A DNA stretch of 29,636 nt, from positions 1 to 29,636 of the forward strand of contig CAZXLZ010000009.1 of NCBI GenBank assembly GCA_964642045.1. Direction: 5' to 3'. Source of the stretch: RGIG5057 sp964642045 (GTDB lineage: Bacteria; Bacillota; Clostridia; TANB77; CAG-465). The translations under genes were made by a program, and so were the position numbers. Under the pieces are notes generated by a model that was given only the letters and a program-made list of their open reading frames with translations, ran no database searches and had not been told where the DNA came from. Shown here one piece after another: positions 7,833-15,621 of this stretch (positions are counted from its first letter, which is position 1; each line of letters starts with the position of its first letter).

Positions 7833-8408
7833 ATGAAACACCTAAAAACAGTTTTAATCGGAGAGCGGCTTAATAATTTTATAATAGGATGTATTTCTAT
7901 TATATCATGCGCATTAGCACTGGTTATTTCAATATTTATCGCGTCAAATTTTGATTTACCAGTCGGCAGTATTGAAGTAAATGTTATTTTAGTGGTTATA
8001 GCAGTTATAGGTCTTATAATTTCTAAAAGGGCTTCGCTTTGGCGTTCATTCTTATCATTTTTGCTTATACAGCTGTCGCTTTTCTTCTGGTTAGTCTTGA
8101 ATCTTAAAGTTACAAGTATACCAGTCGATCATATGGTTATTAATCTTTTTATATGCCAGCTGGTTATTACAATTCTTTCCGGCATTATTCCTGTTGTATT
8201 TAGAAGTACCAGTTACGCAGCAGTATTTGCAGTGTGCGTTATACTGGTTGTGGATATGATCTTCATACTGAATAATATCCAAATGCATTGGACTACTTTC
8301 CTTGCAACAGGTGTAGTAAGTATATGTGTAGCGTTTAGAATAGGTGATTCTAAAGCTGAAGAGTACAATGTATATGACACTCTTTGCAGTGCGCTGCAGT
8401 ATTATTAA
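7833..8408 (+). CDS. Polytopic membrane protein of unknown function, 191 residues
   Basis: AAGGAGGG lies just before ATG. Six hydrophobic segments are visible, at about residues 16-38, 48-65, 70-90, 102-123, 129-147 and 153-169. A Lys/Arg-containing N-terminus and an acidic C-terminal tail (DSKAEEYNVYDTLC) flank them; the tail is probably cytoplasmic. No transporter signature, metal-binding motif or protease motif (such as the CPBP EExxR) was seen. Base composition is above the local average (63 of 180 bases G or C in three sampled lines), with CGG, GTC and CTG codons not typical of the housekeeping genes, so recent acquisition is possible. It is a single-gene unit with its own promoter and terminator. 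Confidence 0.82.
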   Translation: MKHLKTVLIGERLNNFIIGCISIISCALALVISIFIASNFDLPVGSIEVNVILVVIAVIGLIISKRASLWRSFLSFLLIQLSLFFWLVLNLKVTSIPVDHMVINLFICQLVITILSGIIPVVFRSTSYAAVFAVCVILVVDMIFILNNIQMHWTTFLATGVVSICVAFRIGDSKAEEYNVYDTLCSALQYY

Positions 8409-8414
8409 ACAAAA

Positions 8415-8455
8415 AAATCCCTTTACTAAAAAGTAGAGGGATTTATCTTTTTCTA
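8415..8455 (+). terminator. Rho-independent terminator of the 7833 gene
   Basis: A 13-bp stem with one wobble (8415-8427 with 8432-8444), loop AAAA, T-rich tail. It starts seven bases after the stop codon. Confidence 0.88.
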
Positions 8456-8474
8456 ATCGATAATATTTAGTTTG

Positions 8475-8503
8475 TTGACATAAGCTATGAGATATGATAT
8501 AAT
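8475..8503 (+). promoter_or_regulatory. Perfect consensus sigma-A promoter with extended -10
   Basis: TTGACA (8475-8480), 17-base spacer ending in TGA, TATAAT (8498-8503). It drives the 8584-9974 operon. The bases after the -10 (TTATGCTTAAA) almost match those after the 6685 promoter. Confidence 0.88.
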
Positions 8504-8583
8504 TATTATGCTTAAATTTTAAGAAGCAGATGATATTTTATCAATCTGAAGATAATTTTTTTGTAATGAAAGGAAATTTAAAA

Positions 8584-9115
8584 ATGAACGTTAATACAAT
8601 TAACGGCAATAAACTCATGTATTTCTTTGAGGACACAGATGGAAAGTATGTAAATACTGATTATCCTTAGGATAGCTGCTGAGGAGATAACATAGGAAGG
8701 TTACTACCTTGGCAATATTGAAGAAGTGAACAAACATGACATCTTTAAAGGTAAGACTTATGTTCCAGACGTAAAAGATATTCTTGAGTAGGTTGTATTT
8801 GATCACCCTAGCAGAGGTAGAAGAGACATTGATCTTACCACTGTCAGATATTTGCTTCTTAAGCATAGAAAGACAGGAGCGTATTTTGCTGCTTGCACGT
8901 ACAAGCTTCTTGAATCTCCATATCTAGGTAAGATGGAAAAAGACTGCTATTATGCAGATCTCCTTACATTTGAAAATGGAGAAGCTAAGAAGATTTACTG
9001 GCTTTATGATGGAAAATTTAAAGCAAATGAAATTGTTGAAGAACTACTGCAAAAGTATCTCAATTACTACGAGGGAGATTTCGAGGTAATAAAAGAGCTT
9101 AAAGGGAGGGCTTAA
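8584..9115 (+). pseudogene. Degenerate gene of unknown family, one frameshift and two in-frame amber stops
   Basis: Coding sequence begins at ATG 8584 behind AAAGGAAA, reads about 28 residues (MNVNTINGNKLMYFFEDTDG onward) and stops at TAG 8668-8670. Protein-like sequence continues in another frame from about 8660: RIAAEEIT, TAG (8693-8695), then EGYYLGNIEEVNKHDIFKG. Another TAG (8789-8791) follows, then VVFDHPSRGRRDIDLTTVRY and on to TAA at 9115. The long open tail keeps a gene-like composition (AYFAACTYKLLESPYLGKM). Only fragments of this ~175-residue protein can now be made; a TTG at 8852 could restart the last ~87 residues, but no ribosome binding site supports it. It is the first gene of a promoter-driven operon whose later genes are intact. 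Family not recognised. Confidence 0.72.
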
Positions 9116-9117
9116 AA

Positions 9118-9378
9118 ATGGAATTTAATATATGGCTATGTTTTAAACAGATAGTACAAGAAGATGTCTATCAATATGATATCATGAAGACAGATACCAA
9201 GCTTGAAGAAAAGACGATTCATATAGGTTACATTTTGATAAATGTGAAAACAGAAATTTATAATTTAGTTTCGGCAGCAAATCTTGGGAAAGAGACAAAT
9301 AAATATATTATTTCAAAAGCATTAGAACTTTCAAGAGCAATGGATATACTTAAACGGGAGGACTTAGTAATATGTTAA
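9118..9378 (+). CDS. Short paralogue family A, member 1 (86 residues)
   Basis: Not recognised. A very strong AGGGAGG (about 9102-9108) precedes ATG, and the gene begins two bases after the broken upstream gene. The N-terminal half is a run of beta strands (FNIWLCFKQIV, DVYQYDIMKT, IHIGYILINV) and the C-terminal half is helical (ISKALELSRAMDILKRE). It is the most diverged of three neighbours with the same plan: strand, D-V/I-Y/F-x-Y/F, strand, then a helix of the form xAL..A.DI. It overlaps the next gene by seven bases, indicating translational coupling. It has no signal or membrane segment, so it is cytoplasmic. Confidence 0.75.
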   Translation: MEFNIWLCFKQIVQEDVYQYDIMKTDTKLEEKTIHIGYILINVKTEIYNLVSAANLGKETNKYIISKALELSRAMDILKREDLVIC

Positions 9379-9641
9379 CAAGAAATGTAGGTATAGTTTT
9401 CTGTTCAAAAATAGAGGACGGAATATATAACTATTTGATAACAGCAACAAATAAGGACTTTACCAGTTCAGCTATAGTAGGTAACGCTATAGTAAATGTT
9501 GTTAGAGAGAAGGTTATACTTAAATTTTTTTGGAAGGATTTAGAACTTACCGAAGATAATTTACAGTTTCTTCGTAAGGAGGCTTTGGAAGATGCAAAAG
9601 ATATAGAAGAACAAATATATAGTGATATGATCGAAGGTTAA
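9372..9641 (+). CDS. Short paralogue family A, member 2 (89 residues)
   Basis: Not recognised. CGGGAGGA lies inside the end of the preceding gene, about ten bases before ATG. The sequence shares with the 9702 gene an RN(V/L) start, the strand pattern DG-IYNYLITATN, the exact block TSSAI(V/I)GN and a C-terminal helix EALEDAKDIEEQIY (EALRKAKDIHKNFY in 9702). All-strand N-half and all-helix C-half suggest one small alpha/beta domain. It is cotranscribed with its paralogues; 60 bases separate it from the next one with no terminator. Confidence 0.78.
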   Translation: MLTRNVGIVFCSKIEDGIYNYLITATNKDFTSSAIVGNAIVNVVREKVILKFFWKDLELTEDNLQFLRKEALEDAKDIEEQIYSDMIEG

Positions 9642-9701
9642 AGTTATACTTTTAAAACTCTGAATTAATTCAAGAAAGGATATTATAAGGAGGACTTAAT
9701 C

Positions 9702-9974
9702 ATGGCAAAAAGAAATTTGAGTTTAGTGTATGTTTCGACAATGAAGCAAGATGTTTTTAACTTCTGCGTTGTGTCAACGAATGAAGAAGCTACAAGCTCT
9801 GCGATAATTGGAAATGTTATGGTAATGTATTATAGAAATGAGGTAATATTTGACATAAATGAAACAAATGTGATGACGCTTACTACAGAGGAAAAGGATC
9901 ACCTCCGTGAGGAGGCTTTACGTAAAGCCAAAGATATACACAAAAACTTTTATAGAAGTCCGTATGGGACGTAA
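9702..9974 (+). CDS. Short paralogue family A, member 3 (90 residues)
   Basis: Not recognised. Strong AAGGAGGA before ATG. It is clearly homologous to the 9372 product: RNLSLVYVSTMKQDVFNF aligns with RNVGIVFCSKIEDGIYNY. TSSAIIGN is shared, and the C-terminal helix is EEALRKAKDIHKNFY. It is the last gene of the operon and is followed by a strong terminator. Three linked copies suggest either subunits of one assembly or tandem expansion under diversifying selection; the sequence cannot decide between them. Confidence 0.78.
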   Translation: MAKRNLSLVYVSTMKQDVFNFCVVSTNEEATSSAIIGNVMVMYYRNEVIFDINETNVMTLTTEEKDHLREEALRKAKDIHKNFYRSPYGT

Positions 9975-9991
9975 TACAATATATGCTTTAA

Positions 9992-10030
9992 TACTTGGAA
10001 GGCAAGATTTGCTTTCCAAGTAATTTTTTT
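9992..10030 (+). terminator. Strong Rho-independent terminator of the family A operon
   Basis: A 14-bp stem (TACTTGGAA 9992-10000 with TTCCAAGTA 10014-10022, plus five inner pairs, one a G-T), then seven T. Confidence 0.9.
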
Positions 10031-10032
10031 CC

Positions 10033-10061
10033 TTGAAAAAATATACCTGTTATAGTATAAT
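10033..10061 (+). promoter_or_regulatory. Sigma-A promoter for topB-mfd
   Basis: TTGAAA (10033-10038), 17-base spacer, TATAAT (10056-10061). It directly follows the upstream terminator. The proposed ATA start of topB is 33 bases downstream of the -10, which leaves room for a short leader. Confidence 0.7.
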
Positions 10062-10093
10062 TGCTATATGTAATATTTTAAGGGTGTGAGCGT

Positions 10094-12049
10094 ATAAAAA
10101 AGTTAATAATAGCAGAAAAACCCAGTGTAGCTAAAGAATTTGCTAAAGTATTAAAAGAAGTAGCAAAATCATATAACGGTTATCTAGAAACAGAAAATTA
10201 TGTTATAACTTGGTGTGTAGGTCATTTAGTTACAATGAGTTATCCAGAAAAGTATAATGAAAAATTAAAATATTGGAATATATATTCACTTCCTTTTATA
10301 CCTAAAGACTTTAAGTATGAGGTAATAGAGGATGTTAAAGCTCAGTATGAAACGGTGTCAAAACTCTTAAATAGGGAAGATATTGAAACAATATATGTAA
10401 GTACTGACTCAGGAAGGGAAGGAGAATATATATATAGATTAGTAGATAGTATGGCTAAAGTAAAATGTGAAGATAAAAGGAGAATTTGGATTGATTCTCA
10501 AACAGAAGAAGCAATTCTAAACGGAATTAAAGAGGCAAAACCTTTATCTTTTTATGATACTTTAGCTCAAAGTGCGTATTTAAGAGCAAAAGAGGATTAC
10601 TTAATAGGCATAAATTTCTCAAGACTTTTATCAGTAGTTTATGGGAAAAGTTTAGCAGAAAAACTTAATGAAGAAAGAGCAGTTATATCTATTGGTAGAG
10701 TTATGACATGTGTACTTGGTATGATAGTATCAAGAGAAAGAGAAATAAGGAATTTTAAGAAGGTAAATTATTTTAAGCTTCAAGGAAATTTTGGAGGTAT
10801 TATTGCTGATTACAAAATAATGGAAACGTCTAAGTATTTTGAATCTCCAAAACTATATAACGAAAATGGTTTTAAAAAAGAAGAATATGCTTTAGAGGCA
10901 AAAGATTACATATTAAATATGAAAGACAAAGCTGTTATAGAAGAAGTGACAAAAAAGACTACAAAAGAAAATGCACCACTACTTTTTAACCTTGCAGAGC
11001 TTCAAAATGAATGTACAAAAAGGTATAAAATAAGTCCAGATGATACATTAAAGATTGCACAAAGTCTTTATGAGAAGAAGCTTACAACATATCCTAGAAC
11101 TGATGCTAGGGTTCTTTCTACTGCTGCTGCTAAAGAGGTAACTAAGAACTTAAATGGAATAGCTAAGTGGGGAAAAAATGAAATAGTAAAATTTGGCATA
11201 GATACCATGATAAAAGAAAAGTATAAAACTAATCTTTTAAAGACTAAGTATGTAAACGATACAAAAATAACAGATCACTATGCAATAATACCAACGGGTG
11301 CTGGATATGAAAATTTTGAAAAGCTAACTGACCTAGAAAAGAAAGTATATATAATGATATGTGTAAGATTTTTAAGTATATTTTATCCTCCTGCTGAGTA
11401 TAACAAAGTAAATGTAAAAATAAATGTGGAAAAAGAAGTATTTACTACTTCTGGAAAAGTGTGTACAAAAGAAGGGTATCTAGTTCTTACTTCAAAAGAA
11501 AAAATGGCATCTTCTGTGAAAAAAGAGGATGAAACAAAAGATGAGCCGGAAAAGAAAGAAGAAAGTGAAACAGAAAATAATTTAGAACTATTAAAGAACT
11601 TAAAAAAAGGTATGAGTATAGAATTAAGTGATATAGTTATAAAAACAGCTGAAACATCACCACCTTCTAGATATAATTCAGGACTTATGATACTTGCTAT
11701 GGAAAATGCAGGAAAGCTTATTGAAGATGAAAGACTAAGAGAACAGATTAAATCTGCTGGTATAGGAACAAGTGCAACTCGTGCTGAAATTATAAAAAAA
11801 TTAGAAAGAATTGGATATATTAGTGCGAATAACAAAACTCAAATTTTAACGCCAACTAAAAAGGGAGAAATAATATTTGATATAGTTTATTCATCTATGC
11901 CAGACCTTTTAAATCCTACACTTACAGCTAGCTGGGAAAAAGGTTTAAATATGGTAGCAGAAGGTGAGATAAAACCAGAAGAGTTTATGAAAAAGTTAAG
12001 CAGATATATCTGTGATAAAGTGTATAAATTTAAAGATATGGGGTATTAA
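10094..12049 (+). CDS. topB: DNA topoisomerase III with a non-canonical ATA start
   Basis: A type IA topoisomerase that decatenates DNA by single-strand passage. Counting from ATA at 10094 gives 651 residues. Its TOPRIM domain has KKLIIAEKPSVAK at residues 2-14 (catalytic Glu8) and STDSGREGE (Asp105, 108-111). Further on are SIGRVMT and the active-site Tyr333 in TTYPRTD. An acidic Lys/Glu linker (about 475-500) precedes the last domain; there are no zinc fingers. In this frame TAA at 10079-10081 is followed only by GGG TGT GAG CGT ATA, and the next ATG/GTG/TTG is ATG 10235, which would delete catalytic Glu8. ATA falls where most homologues have Met and lies about seven bases after AGGGTG. mfd follows after seven bases. 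Start choice is an inference; family assignment is firm. Confidence 0.9.
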   Translation: MKKLIIAEKPSVAKEFAKVLKEVAKSYNGYLETENYVITWCVGHLVTMSYPEKYNEKLKYWNIYSLPFIPKDFKYEVIEDVKAQYETVSKLLNREDIETIYVSTDSGREGEYIYRLVDSMAKVKCEDKRRIWIDSQTEEAILNGIKEAKPLSFYDTLAQSAYLRAKEDYLIGINFSRLLSVVYGKSLAEKLNEERAVISIGRVMTCVLGMIVSREREIRNFKKVNYFKLQGNFGGIIADYKIMETSKYFESPKLYNENGFKKEEYALEAKDYILNMKDKAVIEEVTKKTTKENAPLLFNLAELQNECTKRYKISPDDTLKIAQSLYEKKLTTYPRTDARVLSTAAAKEVTKNLNGIAKWGKNEIVKFGIDTMIKEKYKTNLLKTKYVNDTKITDHYAIIPTGAGYENFEKLTDLEKKVYIMICVRFLSIFYPPAEYNKVNVKINVEKEVFTTSGKVCTKEGYLVLTSKEKMASSVKKEDETKDEPEKKEESETENNLELLKNLKKGMSIELSDIVIKTAETSPPSRYNSGLMILAMENAGKLIEDERLREQIKSAGIGTSATRAEIIKKLERIGYISANNKTQILTPTKKGEIIFDIVYSSMPDLLNPTLTASWEKGLNMVAEGEIKPEEFMKKLSRYICDKVYKFKDMGY

Positions 12050-12056
12050 TAAAGTT

Positions 12057-15000
12057 ATGAACCAAATTATAGAAAATATGTCTAGAAACGAGAAGTATAA
12101 AAAGGTTATAGAAAAAATAAATGGGAAAAAATCTGCTATTACTTTAAGCGGGCTTTCAGATAGTTTTAAAGCGCAGATGATATATAGTTTGAATGTAAAT
12201 TTAGGAAAATCTTCGTGCGTTATTTGTTCAAATAACATGCAAGCAAAAAAGCTCATGCAGGATTTAAAGTTTTTCAGTGATATAGAAATTGTGTTTTTTC
12301 CAGCAAGAGAGATGATGTATTATGATGTAGAGGCTAGAAGTAAGGAAATAGAAAATGCAAGAATGGAAGCAATAAACAAAATATTATCAAAGAAAAACAT
12401 AATACTTGTTACAACCATAGATGCAGCTACTCAAAAAATGAAAAAAATAGAAAGATATGACTCATGTAACTTATCTTTTAAGGTTTCAGATAAAATAAAT
12501 TTGGATAGAGTGCTTACTTCATTTATAAATCTTGGGTATGAAAGAGCAAGTTTTGTTGAAGGAAAAGGCCAGTTTGCAGTTAGGGGCGGCATAATAGATG
12601 TTTTTGGAATATCTGACGCATTTCCTCATAGAATAGAGCTTTTTTCAGATGAAGTAGATAGCATAAGGACATTTGATGTAATAACTCAAAGAAGTATAGA
12701 AAATGTAAATGAATTTAGCCTTAGTGCTTCTTCAGAATTTGGAATAAGTGAATCAAAAATAGATAGCGTAAAAGAATTTTTAACTGATTTGATAGACAAA
12801 GAAAATATAAAAGGTAAGCTTAGAGAAAGTATAGAAAAAGATATATCTGAGCTTGAAAATTATGAGTATGAAAATCTTATAGATAAATATTTTGATATAC
12901 TTGTAGATGAACCTTCACCATTTATAGAAAATATAAAAGATTTTGTTATATATGTAGATGAGCCTACAAGGTGCAAAGATAGAGCAAATGCTATTTTATA
13001 TGAAAATAATGAAACTAAAAAAATGTTAATAGAAAAAGAGTACCTATATTCTAAGTATTCTAGTTCATATTATACATATGATGAATTTGAAAACTTCTTA
13101 AAATCATCAGAAAATATATTTTTAGAAAGAATTAATCTAAAAGGTACTTCGAGTAGTGATAAAAGAGAGCACATAGAATTTAACTCTAGTGATACGGTAT
13201 TTTTAAAGAATTCTCCTGATACCTTGATTCATGATGTAAAGTCAAATAAAGATAAGGCTATTTTGCTTGTTTTCCAGACTGATGTAAGAGTAGACCAGAT
13301 AAAAAACATGTTAATTGATGATAAAATTAATGTTATAAAGCTAAATAATATATTTTCAGAAAAACTAGAAAAAGGTAATGTATATATAACAAAAGGAATA
13401 TTATCATCTGGTTTTTTATCAGAAGATTTTAATTTACTAATTATAGCAGAAGAAGTAACAGGTGTGTATAACAAACCTAAGAAAAAAAGTAATAATGAAG
13501 GTAACATAGGCAAAGTAATTAATACATTTGAAGATTTAAAAATTGGAGAATATGTTGTACATGAAGCTCATGGTATAGGAATATACAAGGGTATAGAAAC
13601 TGTAGAAATGGAAAGAGCAGTTGCAGACTATATAAAGATAGAGTATGAAGGAGATTCACATATATTTGTGCCAATAACTCAGCTAGATAGCGTAAAAAAA
13701 TACATGTACAATGATGATATAAAACCTAAGATAAATACTTTAGGCTCTAAAGAATGGGTTAGAGCCAAAACTAAAGCAAAAGCTAGTATAGATGAGATAG
13801 CAAAAGAACTTGTACAGCTTTATGCTATGCGTAATAAAGCAAAAGGTTTTGTATTTTCTCATGATACTCCGTGGCAAAAAGAATTTGAAGATGATTTTGA
13901 ATATGAACTTACAGAAGACCAAGCTTTTGCAATAGAGGATATAAAGAAAGATATGGAAAGCGAAAAACCAATGGATAGACTACTTTGCGGAGATGTTGGT
14001 TATGGTAAGACAGAAGTTGCAATTAGAGCTGCTTTTAAAGCAGTGATGGATTCAAAACAGGTTGCATATCTTGTTCCAACTACAGTCCTTTCACTTCAGC
14101 AGTATAATACTTTTAAAAATAGGATGGAAAAATATGGTATAAAAACAGAAATGCTTTCAAGGTTCAAAAGTGCTAAAGAGCAAAAAGATATACTAGAAAA
14201 ATTAAAAGATGGAAAAATAGATATTATCATAGGTACTCATAGGCTTTTATCAAGTGATGTAAAGTTTAAGGATTTAGGCTTCTTAATAATAGATGAGGAG
14301 CATAGGTTTGGTGTTAAGGCCAAAGAAAAACTAAAAGAGCTAAAGCAAAATATTGATGTTCTTTCAATGACAGCAACTCCTATTCCAAGAACTCTTAATA
14401 TGTCTGTTATTGGTGTTAGGTCAATGAGCACACTTACAAATCCTCCACTTGAAAGAATGCCAGTACACACGTATGTAATGGAATATAACGAAGAAATTCT
14501 TAAAGTTGCAATTGAACGAGAACTTGCAAGGGATGGACAGGTATTTTATATAAATAATAGAGTAGATAATATAGAAAGAGTTACAGAAAAAGTGAGACTC
14601 CTTGTACCTGAAGCAAGAGTAGCTTATGCACATGGTCAAATGGAGGCAGCTGAGATAGAAGACATAATGCTTGCATTTGTAAATCATGAGATTGATATAA
14701 TAGTTTGTACAACTATTTTAGAATCTGGTATAGATATACCAAATGCAAATACTCTTATAGTTGAAAATGCAGATAAGTTAGGGCTTGCTGCTCTTTATCA
14801 AATAAGGGGAAGAGTAGGCCGTTCTAGCAGGCTTGCATATGCTTATATAACATATGAGAAAAATAAAGCATTAAGTGAAGTTTCTGAAAAAAGATTAAAA
14901 GCTATAAAGGATTTTACTGAATTTGGAAGTGGATTTAAAATTGCAATGAGAGATTTAGAAATAAGAGGTGCTGGAAATATTTTAGGCAAAGCTCAGCATG

Positions 15001-15485
15001 GACATATGGCAAAAGTTGGATATGAGATGTATATATCAATGCTTGAAAAGGCAGTATCGAACTTAAAGGGAAATAAAACAGAAAGTGCAGAAGATAATAT
15101 TTCTATGAAAGAGGTTAAAATAGATATTCCAGTTTCTGCATATATTCCAGATTATTATATAAATGATATGATGACAAAGATTACTATGTATCATAAGATT
15201 TCTGAGATAAATAATAAAGAGGATAGCTTAAATGTTATAGAGGAATTTTTAGATAGATATGGTGAGCTTCCTAAAGAAGTTGAAAATCTTATAAAAATTG
15301 TAGAAATACGTAATTTATGTAGGAAGCTTGGTATAACAAGAGTAAGAAAAAATGATAATTATCTAATTTTATCTAGTGATATATCAAAAGATGAATTAAG
15401 ATATAGTATTAATACTAAAGATATACTACTTTTCACTTTGTTTAATTTAAATCAGTTAGAAAAAAATATAGAAGATAATAAATAG
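12057..15485 (+). CDS. mfd: Transcription-repair coupling factor Mfd
   Basis: Mfd pushes RNA polymerase off lesions with its translocase and recruits UvrA, so it works upstream of UvrC, encoded 8 kb away. ATG at 12057 gives 1142 residues, a normal length. The N-terminal UvrB-like region includes FVEGKGQFAVRGGIIDVFG. The CarD-like RNA polymerase interaction domain lies around 490-560 (GEYVVHEAHGIGIYKG). The helicase core has Walker A GDVGYGKTE (Lys651), DEEH (746-749) and SMTATPIPRT. The second RecA lobe has TTILESGIDIPNANT and QIRGRVGRS. A TRCF C-terminal domain closes the protein. The ribosome binding site is weak (GATATGGGG, about 12 bases upstream, inside the end of topB), which suggests coupling to topB. 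An upstream in-frame ATG at 12012 is inside topB and was not used. Confidence 0.96.
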   Translation: MNQIIENMSRNEKYKKVIEKINGKKSAITLSGLSDSFKAQMIYSLNVNLGKSSCVICSNNMQAKKLMQDLKFFSDIEIVFFPAREMMYYDVEARSKEIENARMEAINKILSKKNIILVTTIDAATQKMKKIERYDSCNLSFKVSDKINLDRVLTSFINLGYERASFVEGKGQFAVRGGIIDVFGISDAFPHRIELFSDEVDSIRTFDVITQRSIENVNEFSLSASSEFGISESKIDSVKEFLTDLIDKENIKGKLRESIEKDISELENYEYENLIDKYFDILVDEPSPFIENIKDFVIYVDEPTRCKDRANAILYENNETKKMLIEKEYLYSKYSSSYYTYDEFENFLKSSENIFLERINLKGTSSSDKREHIEFNSSDTVFLKNSPDTLIHDVKSNKDKAILLVFQTDVRVDQIKNMLIDDKINVIKLNNIFSEKLEKGNVYITKGILSSGFLSEDFNLLIIAEEVTGVYNKPKKKSNNEGNIGKVINTFEDLKIGEYVVHEAHGIGIYKGIETVEMERAVADYIKIEYEGDSHIFVPITQLDSVKKYMYNDDIKPKINTLGSKEWVRAKTKAKASIDEIAKELVQLYAMRNKAKGFVFSHDTPWQKEFEDDFEYELTEDQAFAIEDIKKDMESEKPMDRLLCGDVGYGKTEVAIRAAFKAVMDSKQVAYLVPTTVLSLQQYNTFKNRMEKYGIKTEMLSRFKSAKEQKDILEKLKDGKIDIIIGTHRLLSSDVKFKDLGFLIIDEEHRFGVKAKEKLKELKQNIDVLSMTATPIPRTLNMSVIGVRSMSTLTNPPLERMPVHTYVMEYNEEILKVAIERELARDGQVFYINNRVDNIERVTEKVRLLVPEARVAYAHGQMEAAEIEDIMLAFVNHEIDIIVCTTILESGIDIPNANTLIVENADKLGLAALYQIRGRVGRSSRLAYAYITYEKNKALSEVSEKRLKAIKDFTEFGSGFKIAMRDLEIRGAGNILGKAQHGHMAKVGYEMYISMLEKAVSNLKGNKTESAEDNISMKEVKIDIPVSAYIPDYYINDMMTKITMYHKISEINNKEDSLNVIEEFLDRYGELPKEVENLIKIVEIRNLCRKLGITRVRKNDNYLILSSDISKDELRYSINTKDILLFTLFNLNQLEKNIEDNK

Positions 15486-15558
15486 TTTCATTATTGTAAC
15501 AATTATCTTAAAAAAATGGGAAGATGGAGTGAAATTTATTTTTAACAAAATCTAATTG

Positions 15559-15587
15559 TTGACAAATAAAAAGGCAAATGATATACT
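15559..15587 (+). promoter_or_regulatory. Sigma-A promoter for the foldase operon
   Basis: TTGACA (15559-15564), 17-base spacer ending in TGA, TATACT (15582-15587). It is one mismatch from consensus. No hairpin terminator was found between the mfd stop and this promoter. Confidence 0.85.
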
Positions 15588-15621
15588 AAGTACGTTAATT
15601 TATAAGAAAAGGGGTTAAAAA

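Noticed and set aside
8584..9115. TAG reassigned as a sense codon in this genome
   Set aside because: TAG ends the surface protein (1197-1199) and the patatin (2277-2279) normally, and the gene also has a frameshift, so decay is simpler.
11383..11835. Long open frame on the minus strand inside topB
   Set aside because: It is a composition effect of AT-rich coding DNA; no ribosome site, promoter or recognisable domain supports it.
10235..12049. ATG at 10235 as the topB start
   Set aside because: It would delete the first TOPRIM strand and catalytic Glu8, and clear topoisomerase III coding runs upstream to 10094.
12012..12056. Longer Mfd start at ATG 12012
   Set aside because: It lies inside the topB coding sequence with no ribosome binding site, and ATG 12057 gives a normal length.
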